Assembly (NCBI RefSeq): GCF_035998295.1
Contig: NZ_DASYHS010000014.1
Span: forward strand, 1-18,300
DNA from: DASYHS01 sp035998295
GTDB taxonomy: Bacteria > Pseudomonadota > Alphaproteobacteria > Azospirillales > Azospirillaceae
DNA length: 18,300 nucleotides
Direction of reading: 5' to 3'
Below are positions 1-6,775 of the stretch, one piece after another. The notes beneath the pieces are model-generated. The model made no database searches and was not told the DNA's origin. It saw only the letters and a list, made by a program, of their open reading frames with translations. Position 1 is the stretch's first letter; each line of letters starts with the position of its first letter. Made by a program: the position numbers and the translations under genes.

Positions 1-4
1 CCAG

Positions 5-127
5 CCGGCCTGGTGGTCATGGCGGGGGGCCCAACACCCGATCCCATCCCGAACTCGGCCGTGAAATCCCCCAGCGCCGATGGTACTGCGTCTCAAGACG
101 TGGGAGAGTAGGTCGCCGCCAGGCCTG
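5..127 (+). rRNA. rrf: 5S ribosomal RNA
   Basis: Canonical bacterial 5S rRNA. It contains the conserved loop segment CCCGATCCCATCCCGAACTC (39-58), followed by GGCCGTGAAATCCCCCAGCG and the GATGGTACTGCG segment. The terminal helix I forms between GGCCTGG (7-13) and CCAGGCC (119-125) and extends a little on both sides, so the exact ends are uncertain by a few bases. The sequence style fits Alphaproteobacteria. A 5S gene normally closes an rRNA operon, so 23S rRNA should lie just upstream of the window. The terminator at 191-229 supports this being the last gene of the operon. Confidence 0.96.
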
Positions 128-190
128 CTGGCCGCAGCTCATCACAGCTTCAACACACGTCCACGAACCCTCTTTCATGGCCTGACGCCG

Positions 191-229
191 AAGCTCCGCC
201 ACCCCAGGTGCGGGGCTTTGGTGTTTTTT
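191..229 (+). terminator. Rho-independent terminator of the rRNA operon
   Basis: A stem of about 12 bp with one bulge pairs AAGCTCCGC-ACC (191-203) with GGTGCGGGGCTT (208-219). It is closed by a short loop and followed by TGGTG and a run of six T (224-229). It lies about 60 bp after the 5S rRNA and is well placed to end rRNA transcription. It runs up against the most upstream possible start of the following kinase ORF, which argues that the kinase starts further downstream with its own promoter. Confidence 0.85.
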
Positions 230-245
230 GTGCGTATTCGGCGAC

Positions 246-2543
246 ATGGGTCGCACCTTTGACCAACTCCTGCTAGATTCCGCTAACGAAACTCTACGCG
301 GTGCTTCAGACGTGCCGGCAGAATCGCCGAATACCGGGCGCAGGGCTCCGACGATCCTCCCGAGGCTGCGCCCGACCACGGGGCTGGTGGCGCTTTCGCT
401 GCTCGTCGTCCTCACCTTCGCCGGCTTCTTCACCTACAGTTCCGTCCAGGCCCGCATGGCCGCGATCGAGGGGGCGGAGCGTCATACGCTCAATCTCGTC
501 CGCACGCTTCAGCAGCACATCTCGCGCACGTTCGGCGCCGTCGATACGATGCTGCAGGGCGCGGGGGAGGGGATGATCCTGCGCGAGCTGGCGGGGGGGC
601 CCATGGTGGCCGGCGACCTGCAGGCCGCGGTGCAGGGGCGCGTCCTCGATACTCCCCAGGTCCGCGCGCTGCTGATCCTCGATGAGACGGGGTGGTTGCG
701 CTACGATTCCGACACGCCCGCTCCCGATCCGCTGGACCTGTCCGACCGTGAGTATTTCCGGGTCCATCTCGGTGGGCGGGGCGACGCGCTGCACATCGGC
801 GACCCGGTGCTCGGCCGCGCTTCCGGCCGCGCCTTCATCCCCGTGAGCCGTGCGATACTAGACCCTTCGAACCGCTTGCGCGGCGTGGGCGTCGCCGTCG
901 TCGAGCCCGAGTACTTCCGGGATTTCTTCTCCACCCTCGACGTCGGGGCCGGCGGGGACGTGATGCTGCTGAACGCCGACGGCACGCTGCTGGTCGCGGC
1001 GACCGCCGACGACGACCAGGAACTGGCCGCCGAGCTTGCCGCCGAGATCGAGCGGGGCACGATGGCGTTCGACGAGGTTCCCCGCCTGCAGTACGGCAAG
1101 GGTCACATCATCGCGCGGGCGGCGGTGGCCGGCTATCCCCTCGTCATCGTCGTCGCGTTGACCGAGGACGACGTGCTGGCGACGTGGCGCCAGGGCAACC
1201 TCTTCTATCTCGTCTCGGCCACGCTGGTCCTGGCGGTGATGGGCCTGCTGACCTGGCGCCTCGTTGACCAGCTCCACCGTACCGAAGCGGCCCAGGATGC
1301 GCTGCGCACGGCCGAGCGCGACTACCGCAGCATCTTCGACAATGCCGTCGACGGCATGTACCGGTGCGACGCCGACGGCCGCCTCCTGCGCGCGAACGGG
1401 GCGCTCGCGGCGCTCAACGGCTACCGCTCGCCCGACGAGCTGATCGCCGGCGCCCGCAATCTCGGCGGCGAATGGTATGTCGATCCGAACCGCCGGCGCG
1501 ACTTCCGGGAGCTGCTGGCCGGCCAGGGATGGGTGTCCGACTTCGTCGCCCAGGTTCGCCGTCACCGCACCGGGGAGTGCATCTGGGTGTCGGAGAACGC
1601 GCGCGCGATCCGCGACCCGGGCGGCGAGGTGCTGTTCTACGAGGGGGCGATCCGCGACATCACGGCGGCGCGCGAAGCCGAGGACCGGCTGCGCGACGCC
1701 AAGGAGCGGGCCGAGCTCGCCGACCGGGCCAAGTCCGAGTTCCTCGCCAATATGAGCCATGAGCTCCGCACGCCGCTCAACGCCATCATCGGCTTCGCCG
1801 AGATCATCCGGGACGAGCTGTTCGGTTCCACCGGCAACCCCCTCTACCGCGAATACGCGACCGACATCCACGACAGCGGGCGGCACCTGCTGGCCCTCAT
1901 CAACGAGATCCTCGATCTCGCCAAGGTGGAGGCCGGCAGCCTCAAGCTGCGGGAGGAGGCGGTCAGCCTCGGCGACGTGATGGATGCCTGCCGCCGGCTC
2001 GTGCGCGACCGCGCCCAGGACCAGGGCGTCGACGTGCACGCCGAAGCCGCGGCCACCCTGCCGCGCGTCTTCGCCGACCCGACGCGCATCAAGCAGGTCG
2101 TTCTCAACCTGCTCTCCAACGCGGTGAAGTTCACGCCCGCGGGCGGCCGGATCGTGCTCGCCGCCAGGGTCGAGGCCGGCGGGGGCGTCGTCCTGACGGT
2201 GGCGGACACCGGGATCGGCATGGCGCCCGAGAGCGTGGAGGTGGCGCTCCAGCCCTTCCGGCAGATCGAGAACGCCTTCAACCGGCGGCACCAGGGGACG
2301 GGGCTCGGCCTGCCGCTCGCCAAGCGCATGATCGAGCTCCACGGCGGCACCCTCGTCATCGCCAGCACCCTCGGCGAGGGCACGACGGTCGAGGTCCGCC
2401 TGCCGGCGTCGCGCGTGCTCGGCCATCCGGCCGAGCTGGCGCCGTCCACCCGGTCCGGCGACGGCGCCCCCGTCGGCACCTCGTCTCCCGGCACCCCTTC
2501 CCCCGGCAGGAACGAGCCCGCCGTCCCCGCATCCAACGCGTGA
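246..2543 (+). CDS. Membrane sensor histidine kinase (Cache sensor, PAS, HisKA, HATPase)
   Basis: Senses a periplasmic signal and autophosphorylates on histidine to drive an unknown response regulator. With the ATG at 246 it is 765 aa. TM1 lies at about 45-64, and a Cache-like extracytoplasmic sensor at about 70-310 includes a typical segment around GDPVLGRASG and FIPVSRAI. TM2 is at about 318-338 and a PAS fold at about 358-475. HisKA follows with the H-box MSHELRTPLNAIIGF (phospho-His about 505). HATPase_c has the N-box NLLSNAVKF, G1 DTGIGM and G2 GTGLGL (about 684-689). The tail is Pro/Ser-rich. There is no receiver domain and no response regulator nearby, so it is an orphan kinase. The H-box is of the PleC/DivJ-like type rather than DctB-like, so control of the adjacent TRAP genes is not implied by family. 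The start is uncertain: ATG 246 lies just after the rRNA terminator and lacks a clear Shine-Dalgarno; GTG 312 is the alternative and still precedes TM1. Confidence 0.93.
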   Translation: MGRTFDQLLLDSANETLRGASDVPAESPNTGRRAPTILPRLRPTTGLVALSLLVVLTFAGFFTYSSVQARMAAIEGAERHTLNLVRTLQQHISRTFGAVDTMLQGAGEGMILRELAGGPMVAGDLQAAVQGRVLDTPQVRALLILDETGWLRYDSDTPAPDPLDLSDREYFRVHLGGRGDALHIGDPVLGRASGRAFIPVSRAILDPSNRLRGVGVAVVEPEYFRDFFSTLDVGAGGDVMLLNADGTLLVAATADDDQELAAELAAEIERGTMAFDEVPRLQYGKGHIIARAAVAGYPLVIVVALTEDDVLATWRQGNLFYLVSATLVLAVMGLLTWRLVDQLHRTEAAQDALRTAERDYRSIFDNAVDGMYRCDADGRLLRANGALAALNGYRSPDELIAGARNLGGEWYVDPNRRRDFRELLAGQGWVSDFVAQVRRHRTGECIWVSENARAIRDPGGEVLFYEGAIRDITAAREAEDRLRDAKERAELADRAKSEFLANMSHELRTPLNAIIGFAEIIRDELFGSTGNPLYREYATDIHDSGRHLLALINEILDLAKVEAGSLKLREEAVSLGDVMDACRRLVRDRAQDQGVDVHAEAAATLPRVFADPTRIKQVVLNLLSNAVKFTPAGGRIVLAARVEAGGGVVLTVADTGIGMAPESVEVALQPFRQIENAFNRRHQGTGLGLPLAKRMIELHGGTLVIASTLGEGTTVEVRLPASRVLGHPAELAPSTRSGDGAPVGTSSPGTPSPGRNEPAVPASNA
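259..289 (+). promoter_or_regulatory. Possible promoter for the histidine kinase
   Basis: TTGACC (259-264) resembles a sigma-70 -35 box. About 17-19 bp downstream is GCTAAC/TAACGA (282-289), a weak -10. If used, transcription would begin near 295, and the kinase would have to start at GTG 312 rather than ATG 246. This is motif reading only. Confidence 0.25.
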
Positions 2544-2643
2544 AGCTCCCCCGAGCTTGACCGGCCATTGCCGATTCCGGCACGCTGCGCAACGATAAGT
2601 CCTCGGCGGGCTGCTCCGGCGGGGTCATCGAACGGGGAGAGAC

Positions 2644-3621
2644 ATGAACAAGTTGGTTTCGATCGCCGTTGCCGGAGCGGTTTCGGTGCTGGCGAGTACC
2701 GCGGCCTTCGCCCAGGAGAAGTGGGACCTGCCGGCGGGCTATCCGCCGGGCAACTTCCATTCCAAGAACCTGGAGCAGTTCGCCGACGACGTCCGGACCG
2801 GAACGGACGGCAAGCTGGACATCACCGTCCATCCCGGCGCGTCGCTGTTCAAGGTGCCCGAGATCAAGCGTGCCGTGCAGACCGGGCAGGCGCAGATCGG
2901 CGAGCTGCTGATGGTGGTGCTGGAGAACGAGGACCCGATCTTCGGCGTCGACAACGTGCCGTTCCTCGCCACCTCCTTCGACGACGCGCGCAAGCTCGCC
3001 GACGCCCAGCGTCCCTTCGTCGAGAAGCGCCTCGCCGACCAGGGCATGCGCCTGCTGTACTGGGTGCCCTGGCCGCCGCAGGGCTTCTACTCCCCCAAGC
3101 CGCTGGAGACGATCGACGACCTGGCCGGCCTCAAGTTCCGCTCCTACGGCCCGTCCGCGGCGCGCCTCGGCGAGCTGGCGGGCATGCAGGTGACGACCGT
3201 CCAGGCGGCCGAGCTGTCGCAGGCCTTCGCGACCGGCAGGGTCAACGCCATGATCTCCTCGGGCTCGACCGGCTACGACAGCAAGCTGTGGGAGCACGTC
3301 ACCCATTTCTACGACGTGCAGGCATGGCTGCCGAAGAACATGATCATCGTCAACGAGCAGGCCTGGCAGGGCCTGGACGAGGCGACCCGCGCGGCGGTGA
3401 CCGAGGCCGCGGCCACGGCCGAGGAGCGCGGCTGGGCGGAGTCCGAGCGGCTGACCAACTTCTACCTCGACGAGTTCCGCAAGAACGGCATGACCGTGTC
3501 GGCGCCGTCCGAGGCGCTGAAGGCCGGCTTCCGTGACATCGGCGAGGAGCTGCAGGCCGACTGGGTGGCGCGTGCCGGTGCAGACGGCGAGGCCCTGCTG
3601 TCGGCCTACCGCGGCAACTGA
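2644..3621 (+). CDS. dctP: TRAP transporter solute-binding protein (DctP family)
   Basis: Periplasmic receptor of a TRAP importer, which binds an organic acid and delivers it to the DctQM membrane complex. The protein is 325 aa. It has a Sec signal peptide: positively charged start, hydrophobic core, and AFA-Q cleavage at about 23/24. The mature part carries DctP-family hallmarks. FRSYGP has the arginine (about 166) expected to clamp the ligand carboxylate. AAELSQAFATGRVNAM (about 188-203) and ISSGSTGYDSKLWE follow, then a YDVQAWLPKNM segment. The start ATG is preceded by a strong GGGGAGA Shine-Dalgarno at about 2635. It is the first gene of a dctPQM operon and lies 100 bp after the kinase, where no convincing promoter or sigma-54 site was seen. 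The ligand cannot be told from sequence; dicarboxylates, keto acids and other organic acids are all possible. Confidence 0.95.
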   Translation: MNKLVSIAVAGAVSVLASTAAFAQEKWDLPAGYPPGNFHSKNLEQFADDVRTGTDGKLDITVHPGASLFKVPEIKRAVQTGQAQIGELLMVVLENEDPIFGVDNVPFLATSFDDARKLADAQRPFVEKRLADQGMRLLYWVPWPPQGFYSPKPLETIDDLAGLKFRSYGPSAARLGELAGMQVTTVQAAELSQAFATGRVNAMISSGSTGYDSKLWEHVTHFYDVQAWLPKNMIIVNEQAWQGLDEATRAAVTEAAATAEERGWAESERLTNFYLDEFRKNGMTVSAPSEALKAGFRDIGEELQADWVARAGADGEALLSAYRGN

Positions 3622-3644
3622 ACCGGCGGCCCAGGCCCTGTCCA

Positions 3645-3691
3645 GGGGCCGGAGCGGGACCGGCCGTCTCCGGCCCCGCCCGGCCCCTTTT
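3645..3691 (+). terminator. Intra-operon terminator/attenuator between dctP and dctQ
   Basis: Three stacked stem blocks pair with each other: GGGGCCGG (3645-3652) with CCGGCCCC (3680-3687), GCGGG with CCCGC, and CGG with CCG. TTTT (3688-3691) follows at once. This is a classical intrinsic terminator shape inside the 112-bp dctP-dctQ gap. The likely effect is partial termination, giving more binding protein than membrane subunits, and possibly 3'-end protection of the dctP message. Confidence 0.75.
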
Positions 3692-3733
3692 CGTGAGGCC
3701 TCCCAGGCCTCGCTTCACCAGGATGACCCGACG

Positions 3734-4243
3734 ATGCGCCGTGCCCTCGACGCCCTCTACGACGCCAGTGCCTGGATCGCCGCGCTGTTCATGATCGCCA
3801 TCCTGGCGAGCATCCTGGTCCAGGTCCTCGGCGGCGTCTTCGGCTTCTACGTCAGGGGGACCGACGCCTATGCCGGCTACGCCATGGCCGGCGTGTCCTT
3901 CCTGGCGCTGGCCCACACGCTCAAGCGCGGCGAGCACATCCGCGTCACCTTGCTGCTCCAGCGCCTGCACGGGCGGCCGCGCCTCTGGCTGGAGGCGTGG
4001 TGCCTCGCCGTCGCCACGGTGCTGAGCGGCCTGTTCGCCTGGTACTCCTGGAAGATGGTGTGGTGGTCCTGGGCCTTCACCGACGTCTCCATGGCCGAGG
4101 ACCGCACGCCGCTGTGGATTCCCCAGACCGCCATGGCCTTCGGCGTCAGCGTCCTGTTCGTCGCCTTCCTGGACGACACGGTCCGTCTCCTGCGCGGCCG
4201 ACTGCCGATCGGAGGGCCGGCGGCGTCCTCCCGTTCCGAGTGA
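3734..4243 (+). CDS. dctQ: TRAP transporter small permease subunit (DctQ family)
   Basis: Small membrane subunit of the TRAP importer, which partners DctM. The protein is 169 aa, the normal size. It has four predicted membrane helices (about 12-34, 48-66, 85-108 and 130-150). The conserved loop LKRGEHIRV follows the second helix and is the best family signature. The chosen ATG 3734 begins MRRALDALYD and has an AGGA about 10 nt upstream (3720-3723). The reading frame is open much further upstream, but that extension would cross the intergenic hairpin and encode low-complexity sequence. The stop is 10 bp before dctM. Confidence 0.9.
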   Translation: MRRALDALYDASAWIAALFMIAILASILVQVLGGVFGFYVRGTDAYAGYAMAGVSFLALAHTLKRGEHIRVTLLLQRLHGRPRLWLEAWCLAVATVLSGLFAWYSWKMVWWSWAFTDVSMAEDRTPLWIPQTAMAFGVSVLFVAFLDDTVRLLRGRLPIGGPAASSRSE

Positions 4244-4253
4244 GGTCGAAGAC

Positions 4254-5558
4254 ATGGACGCCCTGTACACGACCGGCCTGCTGGTCGCCTGCCTGCTCCT
4301 GATCCTCGGCTCCGGCGTCTGGATCGGCCTCGCCCTGCTGGGGGTCGGCTGGCTGGCCATGGACCTGTTCACGACCCGGCCGGTCGGCGACGCGATGGTG
4401 ACGACGATCTGGGGTGCTGGCTCGAGCTGGACGCTGACGGCGCTGCCGATGTTCATCTGGATGGGCGAGATCCTGTTCCGCTCGCGCCTGTCGGAGGACA
4501 TGTTCCGTGGGCTGGCGCCCTGGATGCAGTGGCTTCCGGGGCGGCTGCTGCACACCAACATCATCGGCTGCACGATCTTCGCGGCCGTCAGCGGCTCCTC
4601 GGCGGCCACTTGCGCCACGATCGGCAAGATGACGATCCCGGAGCTGCGCGGGCGCGGCTACCCCGAACGCCTCATCATCGGTTCGCTCGCCGGGTCCGGC
4701 ACGCTCGGCCTGCTGATCCCGCCGTCGCTGATCATGATCGTCTACGGCGTCGCGGCCAATGTCTCGATCGCCCGGCTGTTCATCGCCGGCATCGGTCCCG
4801 GCCTGCTGCTCGCCACCCTGTTCGTCGGCTACGTGGCGCTGTGGTCGGTCTTCCATCCCGGCCGCCTGCCCGGCGACCGCATGCGCGCCGGCTTGGCCGA
4901 GAAGCTGCGCGCCTCGCGCAACCTGCTGCCCACCGTCGTGCTGATCGTCGCGGTCCTCGGCTCGATCTATGCCGGCATCGCGACCGCGACCGAGGCGGCG
5001 GCGATCGGGGTGGTCGGCGCGCTCGGGCTGTCGCTCGTCCAGGGCACGCTGACGCGCGACAGCTTCGTCGAGGGCCTGCTCGGCGCGACGCGGCTGTCCT
5101 GCATGATCGCGCTGATCCTCGCCGGCGCCGCGTTCCTGACGCTGGCCATGGGCTTCACCGGCATGCCGAGGGCGCTCGCGGAGTGGATCGACGGCCTCGG
5201 CCTTCCGCCCGCGGCGCTGCTGGCGGCCCTCGCGGTGTTCTACATCATCCTGGGCTGCTTCCTCGACGGCATCTCCATGGTCGTCCTGACGATGGCGGTC
5301 GTGCTGCCGACGGTCGAGACGGCCGGTTTCGACCTCGTCTGGTTCGGCATCTTCATGGTGCTGGTGGTGGAAATGGCGCAGATCACGCCGCCGGTCGGCT
5401 TCAACCTGTTCGTGCTCCAGGGCATGACCGACCACCAGATCACCTACATCGCCCTGGCCGCCCTGCCGTTCTTCGTGCTGATGGCGGTCGCGGTGGTGTT
5501 CGTCAGCCTGTTCCCGGAAATCGCGCTGTACCTGCCGCGTCAGATGATGGCGGGGTGA
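4254..5558 (+). CDS. dctM: TRAP transporter large permease subunit (DctM family)
   Basis: Large membrane subunit that carries ion-coupled substrate translocation in the TRAP complex. The protein is 434 aa, typical for the family, with about a dozen hydrophobic segments spread over its length. Family signatures include the AAVSGSSAATCATIGKM stretch (about 106-122), SLAGSGTLGLLIPPS (about 144-158), an ATEAAAIG segment in the middle and EMAQITPPVGFNLFVLQG near the C-terminus. A Shine-Dalgarno-like GAGGTCGAAG precedes the ATG. It is the third and last gene of the dctPQM operon; all three components are intact, so a functional importer is expected. Confidence 0.96.
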   Translation: MDALYTTGLLVACLLLILGSGVWIGLALLGVGWLAMDLFTTRPVGDAMVTTIWGAGSSWTLTALPMFIWMGEILFRSRLSEDMFRGLAPWMQWLPGRLLHTNIIGCTIFAAVSGSSAATCATIGKMTIPELRGRGYPERLIIGSLAGSGTLGLLIPPSLIMIVYGVAANVSIARLFIAGIGPGLLLATLFVGYVALWSVFHPGRLPGDRMRAGLAEKLRASRNLLPTVVLIVAVLGSIYAGIATATEAAAIGVVGALGLSLVQGTLTRDSFVEGLLGATRLSCMIALILAGAAFLTLAMGFTGMPRALAEWIDGLGLPPAALLAALAVFYIILGCFLDGISMVVLTMAVVLPTVETAGFDLVWFGIFMVLVVEMAQITPPVGFNLFVLQGMTDHQITYIALAALPFFVLMAVAVVFVSLFPEIALYLPRQMMAG

Positions 5559-5609
5559 CGGGACCGGGCCGGCTCCGAACCATGGCGCCCGGCGAGTCGG
5601 GCCGGCCGC

Positions 5610-6221
5610 TCAGAACCAGTGCAGGACCCAGGACGCGAGGTGCGCCCCGAACAGCGCGACGGCGGTGTTCCAGGCCGTGGCCAGCGCCGCCAGCACCAGG
5701 CCCAGCAGGATGGCCAGCCCGTCCCGGGCGAGCTGGCCGAACGCCAGGGCGATCACCGCCAGCGAGGCCGGCTGGTTGCCGAAGGGGATCGGCAGCAGGA
5801 TTAGGATGGCCAGCAGCAGGATCGTCGGCCCCAGGACGAGGCGGGTGGCCCGGCCGGTCAGGAAGGGCAGGCGCGGGCGCAGCCGCTCCTCGATCCGTCC
5901 CACGTGCCGGGCCAGCCAGCCCGTCGCCGAGAGCAGCGCCTGACGCGGCACCGGCCGGCGGGCCAGCCATTCCGGCAGCCGCAGGCCCGGCGCGCCCGCC
6001 ATCAACTGGAAGGCGACGAGGGCCAGCGCCGTGCCGAACACAAGGCCGGTGGGCGCTCCCGGTATCGGGATGAAGGACGGCAGGGACAGCAGGATGAGGG
6101 TCAGGCCGGGGCCGGAACTGCCGAGCGCGTGGAGGATCTGGCCCAATGTCGGCCGGTCCGCGGCCACTGCGGCGGCGATGCCGACCAGTCTGTCGGCGAC
6201 GCTCTGCGCTTCCCGGTTCAC
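5610..6221 (-). CDS. ExoD-family membrane protein (exopolysaccharide synthesis protein)
   Basis: 203-aa integral membrane protein of the ExoD family, named after the Sinorhizobium exopolysaccharide/alkali-tolerance locus; its molecular role is not well established. Family features seen are an N-terminal helix ending in PTLGQILHALGSSGPG, then SLPSFIPIPGAPTG and a long hydrophobic LAILILLPIPFGNQPASLAV segment, with four to five membrane spans overall. I chose the GTG start at 6221 because GGAAGGGAG (6228-6236 on the minus strand) sits 6 nt upstream of it. An in-frame ATG at 6245 and a longer form from 6311 lack comparable ribosome binding sites. It converges with dctM (51-bp gap) and diverges from the phospholipase-D-like gene. 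Confidence 0.85.
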   Translation of the reverse strand: MNREAQSVADRLVGIAAAVAADRPTLGQILHALGSSGPGLTLILLSLPSFIPIPGAPTGLVFGTALALVAFQLMAGAPGLRLPEWLARRPVPRQALLSATGWLARHVGRIEERLRPRLPFLTGRATRLVLGPTILLLAILILLPIPFGNQPASLAVIALAFGQLARDGLAILLGLVLAALATAWNTAVALFGAHLASWVLHWF

Positions 6222-6227
6222 CGTGGT

Positions 6228-6236
6228 CTCCCTTCC
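6228..6236 (-). promoter_or_regulatory. Shine-Dalgarno deciding the ExoD GTG start
   Basis: GGAAGGGAG on the minus strand, 6 nt from GTG 6221. It is the only strong ribosome binding site among the candidate starts for this gene. Confidence 0.7.
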
Positions 6237-6524
6237 GTCGTGCATTCCGGACCGGCTCTGTCCGCCCGGGCATGTTCCCGGGCCACCGGCGGCGCACGGC
6301 CGCTCTTCCATACCGGATGGAGCATGCCCGACGCCAGCAGGTCGAGAGCGGCGCGTGCAGAGATCACAGAATTCGCGTCGAAAACGGGGATACCGGCGGG
6401 GGAAAGACCGGGGAGGGCGGGCGGCGTCTTCACGGAGGACTCCGGCACGGATTGCCTGCGTCGGCGAGATCGGATGGCTGGTCCGACATCGCAGCCGACG
6501 CCTCGGCTGCCAGAGGGGCCCGGA

Positions 6525-6554
6525 CCTTTGGAGCGATGACCCTTGGAGCGATAG
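6525..6554. repeat. Two-copy 15-bp tandem repeat
   Basis: CCTTTGGAGCGATGA (6525-6539) is followed directly by CCCTTGGAGCGATAG (6540-6554), identical at 12 of 15 positions with a shared core TTGGAGCGAT. It lies in the divergent intergenic region between the ExoD and phospholipase-D-like genes. A 15-bp period is not an integer number of helical turns, so a local duplication is as likely as a paired regulator site. Confidence 0.5.
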
Positions 6555-6580
6555 ATTGTCGGCGCGAAGGAGTTATCAAG

Positions 6581-6775
6581 ATGCGCGGATGCGGGGTGCG
6601 CGTGATTCGAATCCGCCGTCTGGCCCCGCCGCACTACAAGACGCGGCACTTTCCTGTTGATGGCAGCAGTCGGTTTCGGCCGGACAGCGAGAACGGACAT
6701 GCCACGCCCAACGGAAAGAAACCGGACCATGATGCGATCAGGCACGACCGAAGCACCGACCCTCCCGGATCGTGA
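6581..6775 (+). CDS. Hypothetical small ORF upstream of and overlapping the PLD-like gene
   Basis: A 64-codon ORF starting MRGCGVRVIRIRRL and ending DPPGS. Its ATG is preceded by a near-perfect Shine-Dalgarno, AAGGAG (6567-6572), with an 8-nt spacer, better than any other ribosome binding site nearby. The product is basic and polar, with many Arg, His and Pro residues, no membrane segment and no family I recognise. It overlaps the start of the phospholipase-D-like gene in another frame, so it could be a coupling or leader ORF rather than a functional protein. It may also be chance: composition alone does not show selection for coding. Confidence 0.25.
   Translation: MRGCGVRVIRIRRLAPPHYKTRHFPVDGSSRFRPDSENGHATPNGKKPDHDAIRHDRSTDPPGS

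Larger units (their letters stand above)
6222..6728. other. Divergent intergenic region, exoD to PLD-like gene
   Basis: About 500 bp without a convincing full-length gene. It is somewhat less GC-rich towards its right half than the flanking genes. It holds the 15-bp tandem repeat (6525-6554), a small ORF with a strong ribosome binding site (6581-6775) and a perfect 10-bp palindrome GATTCGAATC (6604-6613). Open frames through the rest lack start signals and coding character. Promoters for both flanking genes should lie here, but I could not assign clear -35/-10 boxes. Confidence 0.6.

Noticed and set aside
17..433. Minus-strand open frame covering the 5S rRNA and terminator
   Set aside because: It overlaps a structural RNA and an intrinsic terminator, and the translation shows no coding character.
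858..2426. Long minus-strand open frame opposite the histidine kinase
   Set aside because: Shadow of a clear kinase gene; low-complexity translation with no motif and no ribosome binding site.
2544..2643. Possible sigma-54 promoter before dctP, as in classical Dct systems
   Set aside because: GG and GC dinucleotides exist but not with the required spacing or the TGGCAC/TTGC context. Sigma-70-like boxes (TTGCCG with CGATAA) are also poorly spaced.
4146..5435. Long minus-strand open frame opposite dctM
   Set aside because: Highly charged Arg/Asp/Gln/His-rich translation is the usual antisense image of a hydrophobic membrane protein gene.
6598..6632. tRNA-like 3' end around GATTCGAATCC upstream of the PLD-like gene
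   Set aside because: The TTCGAATC resembles a T-loop, but the flanking T-stem does not pair properly and no 5' half, anticodon arm or matching acceptor stem is found at the right distance. No integrase or duplicated end was seen either.
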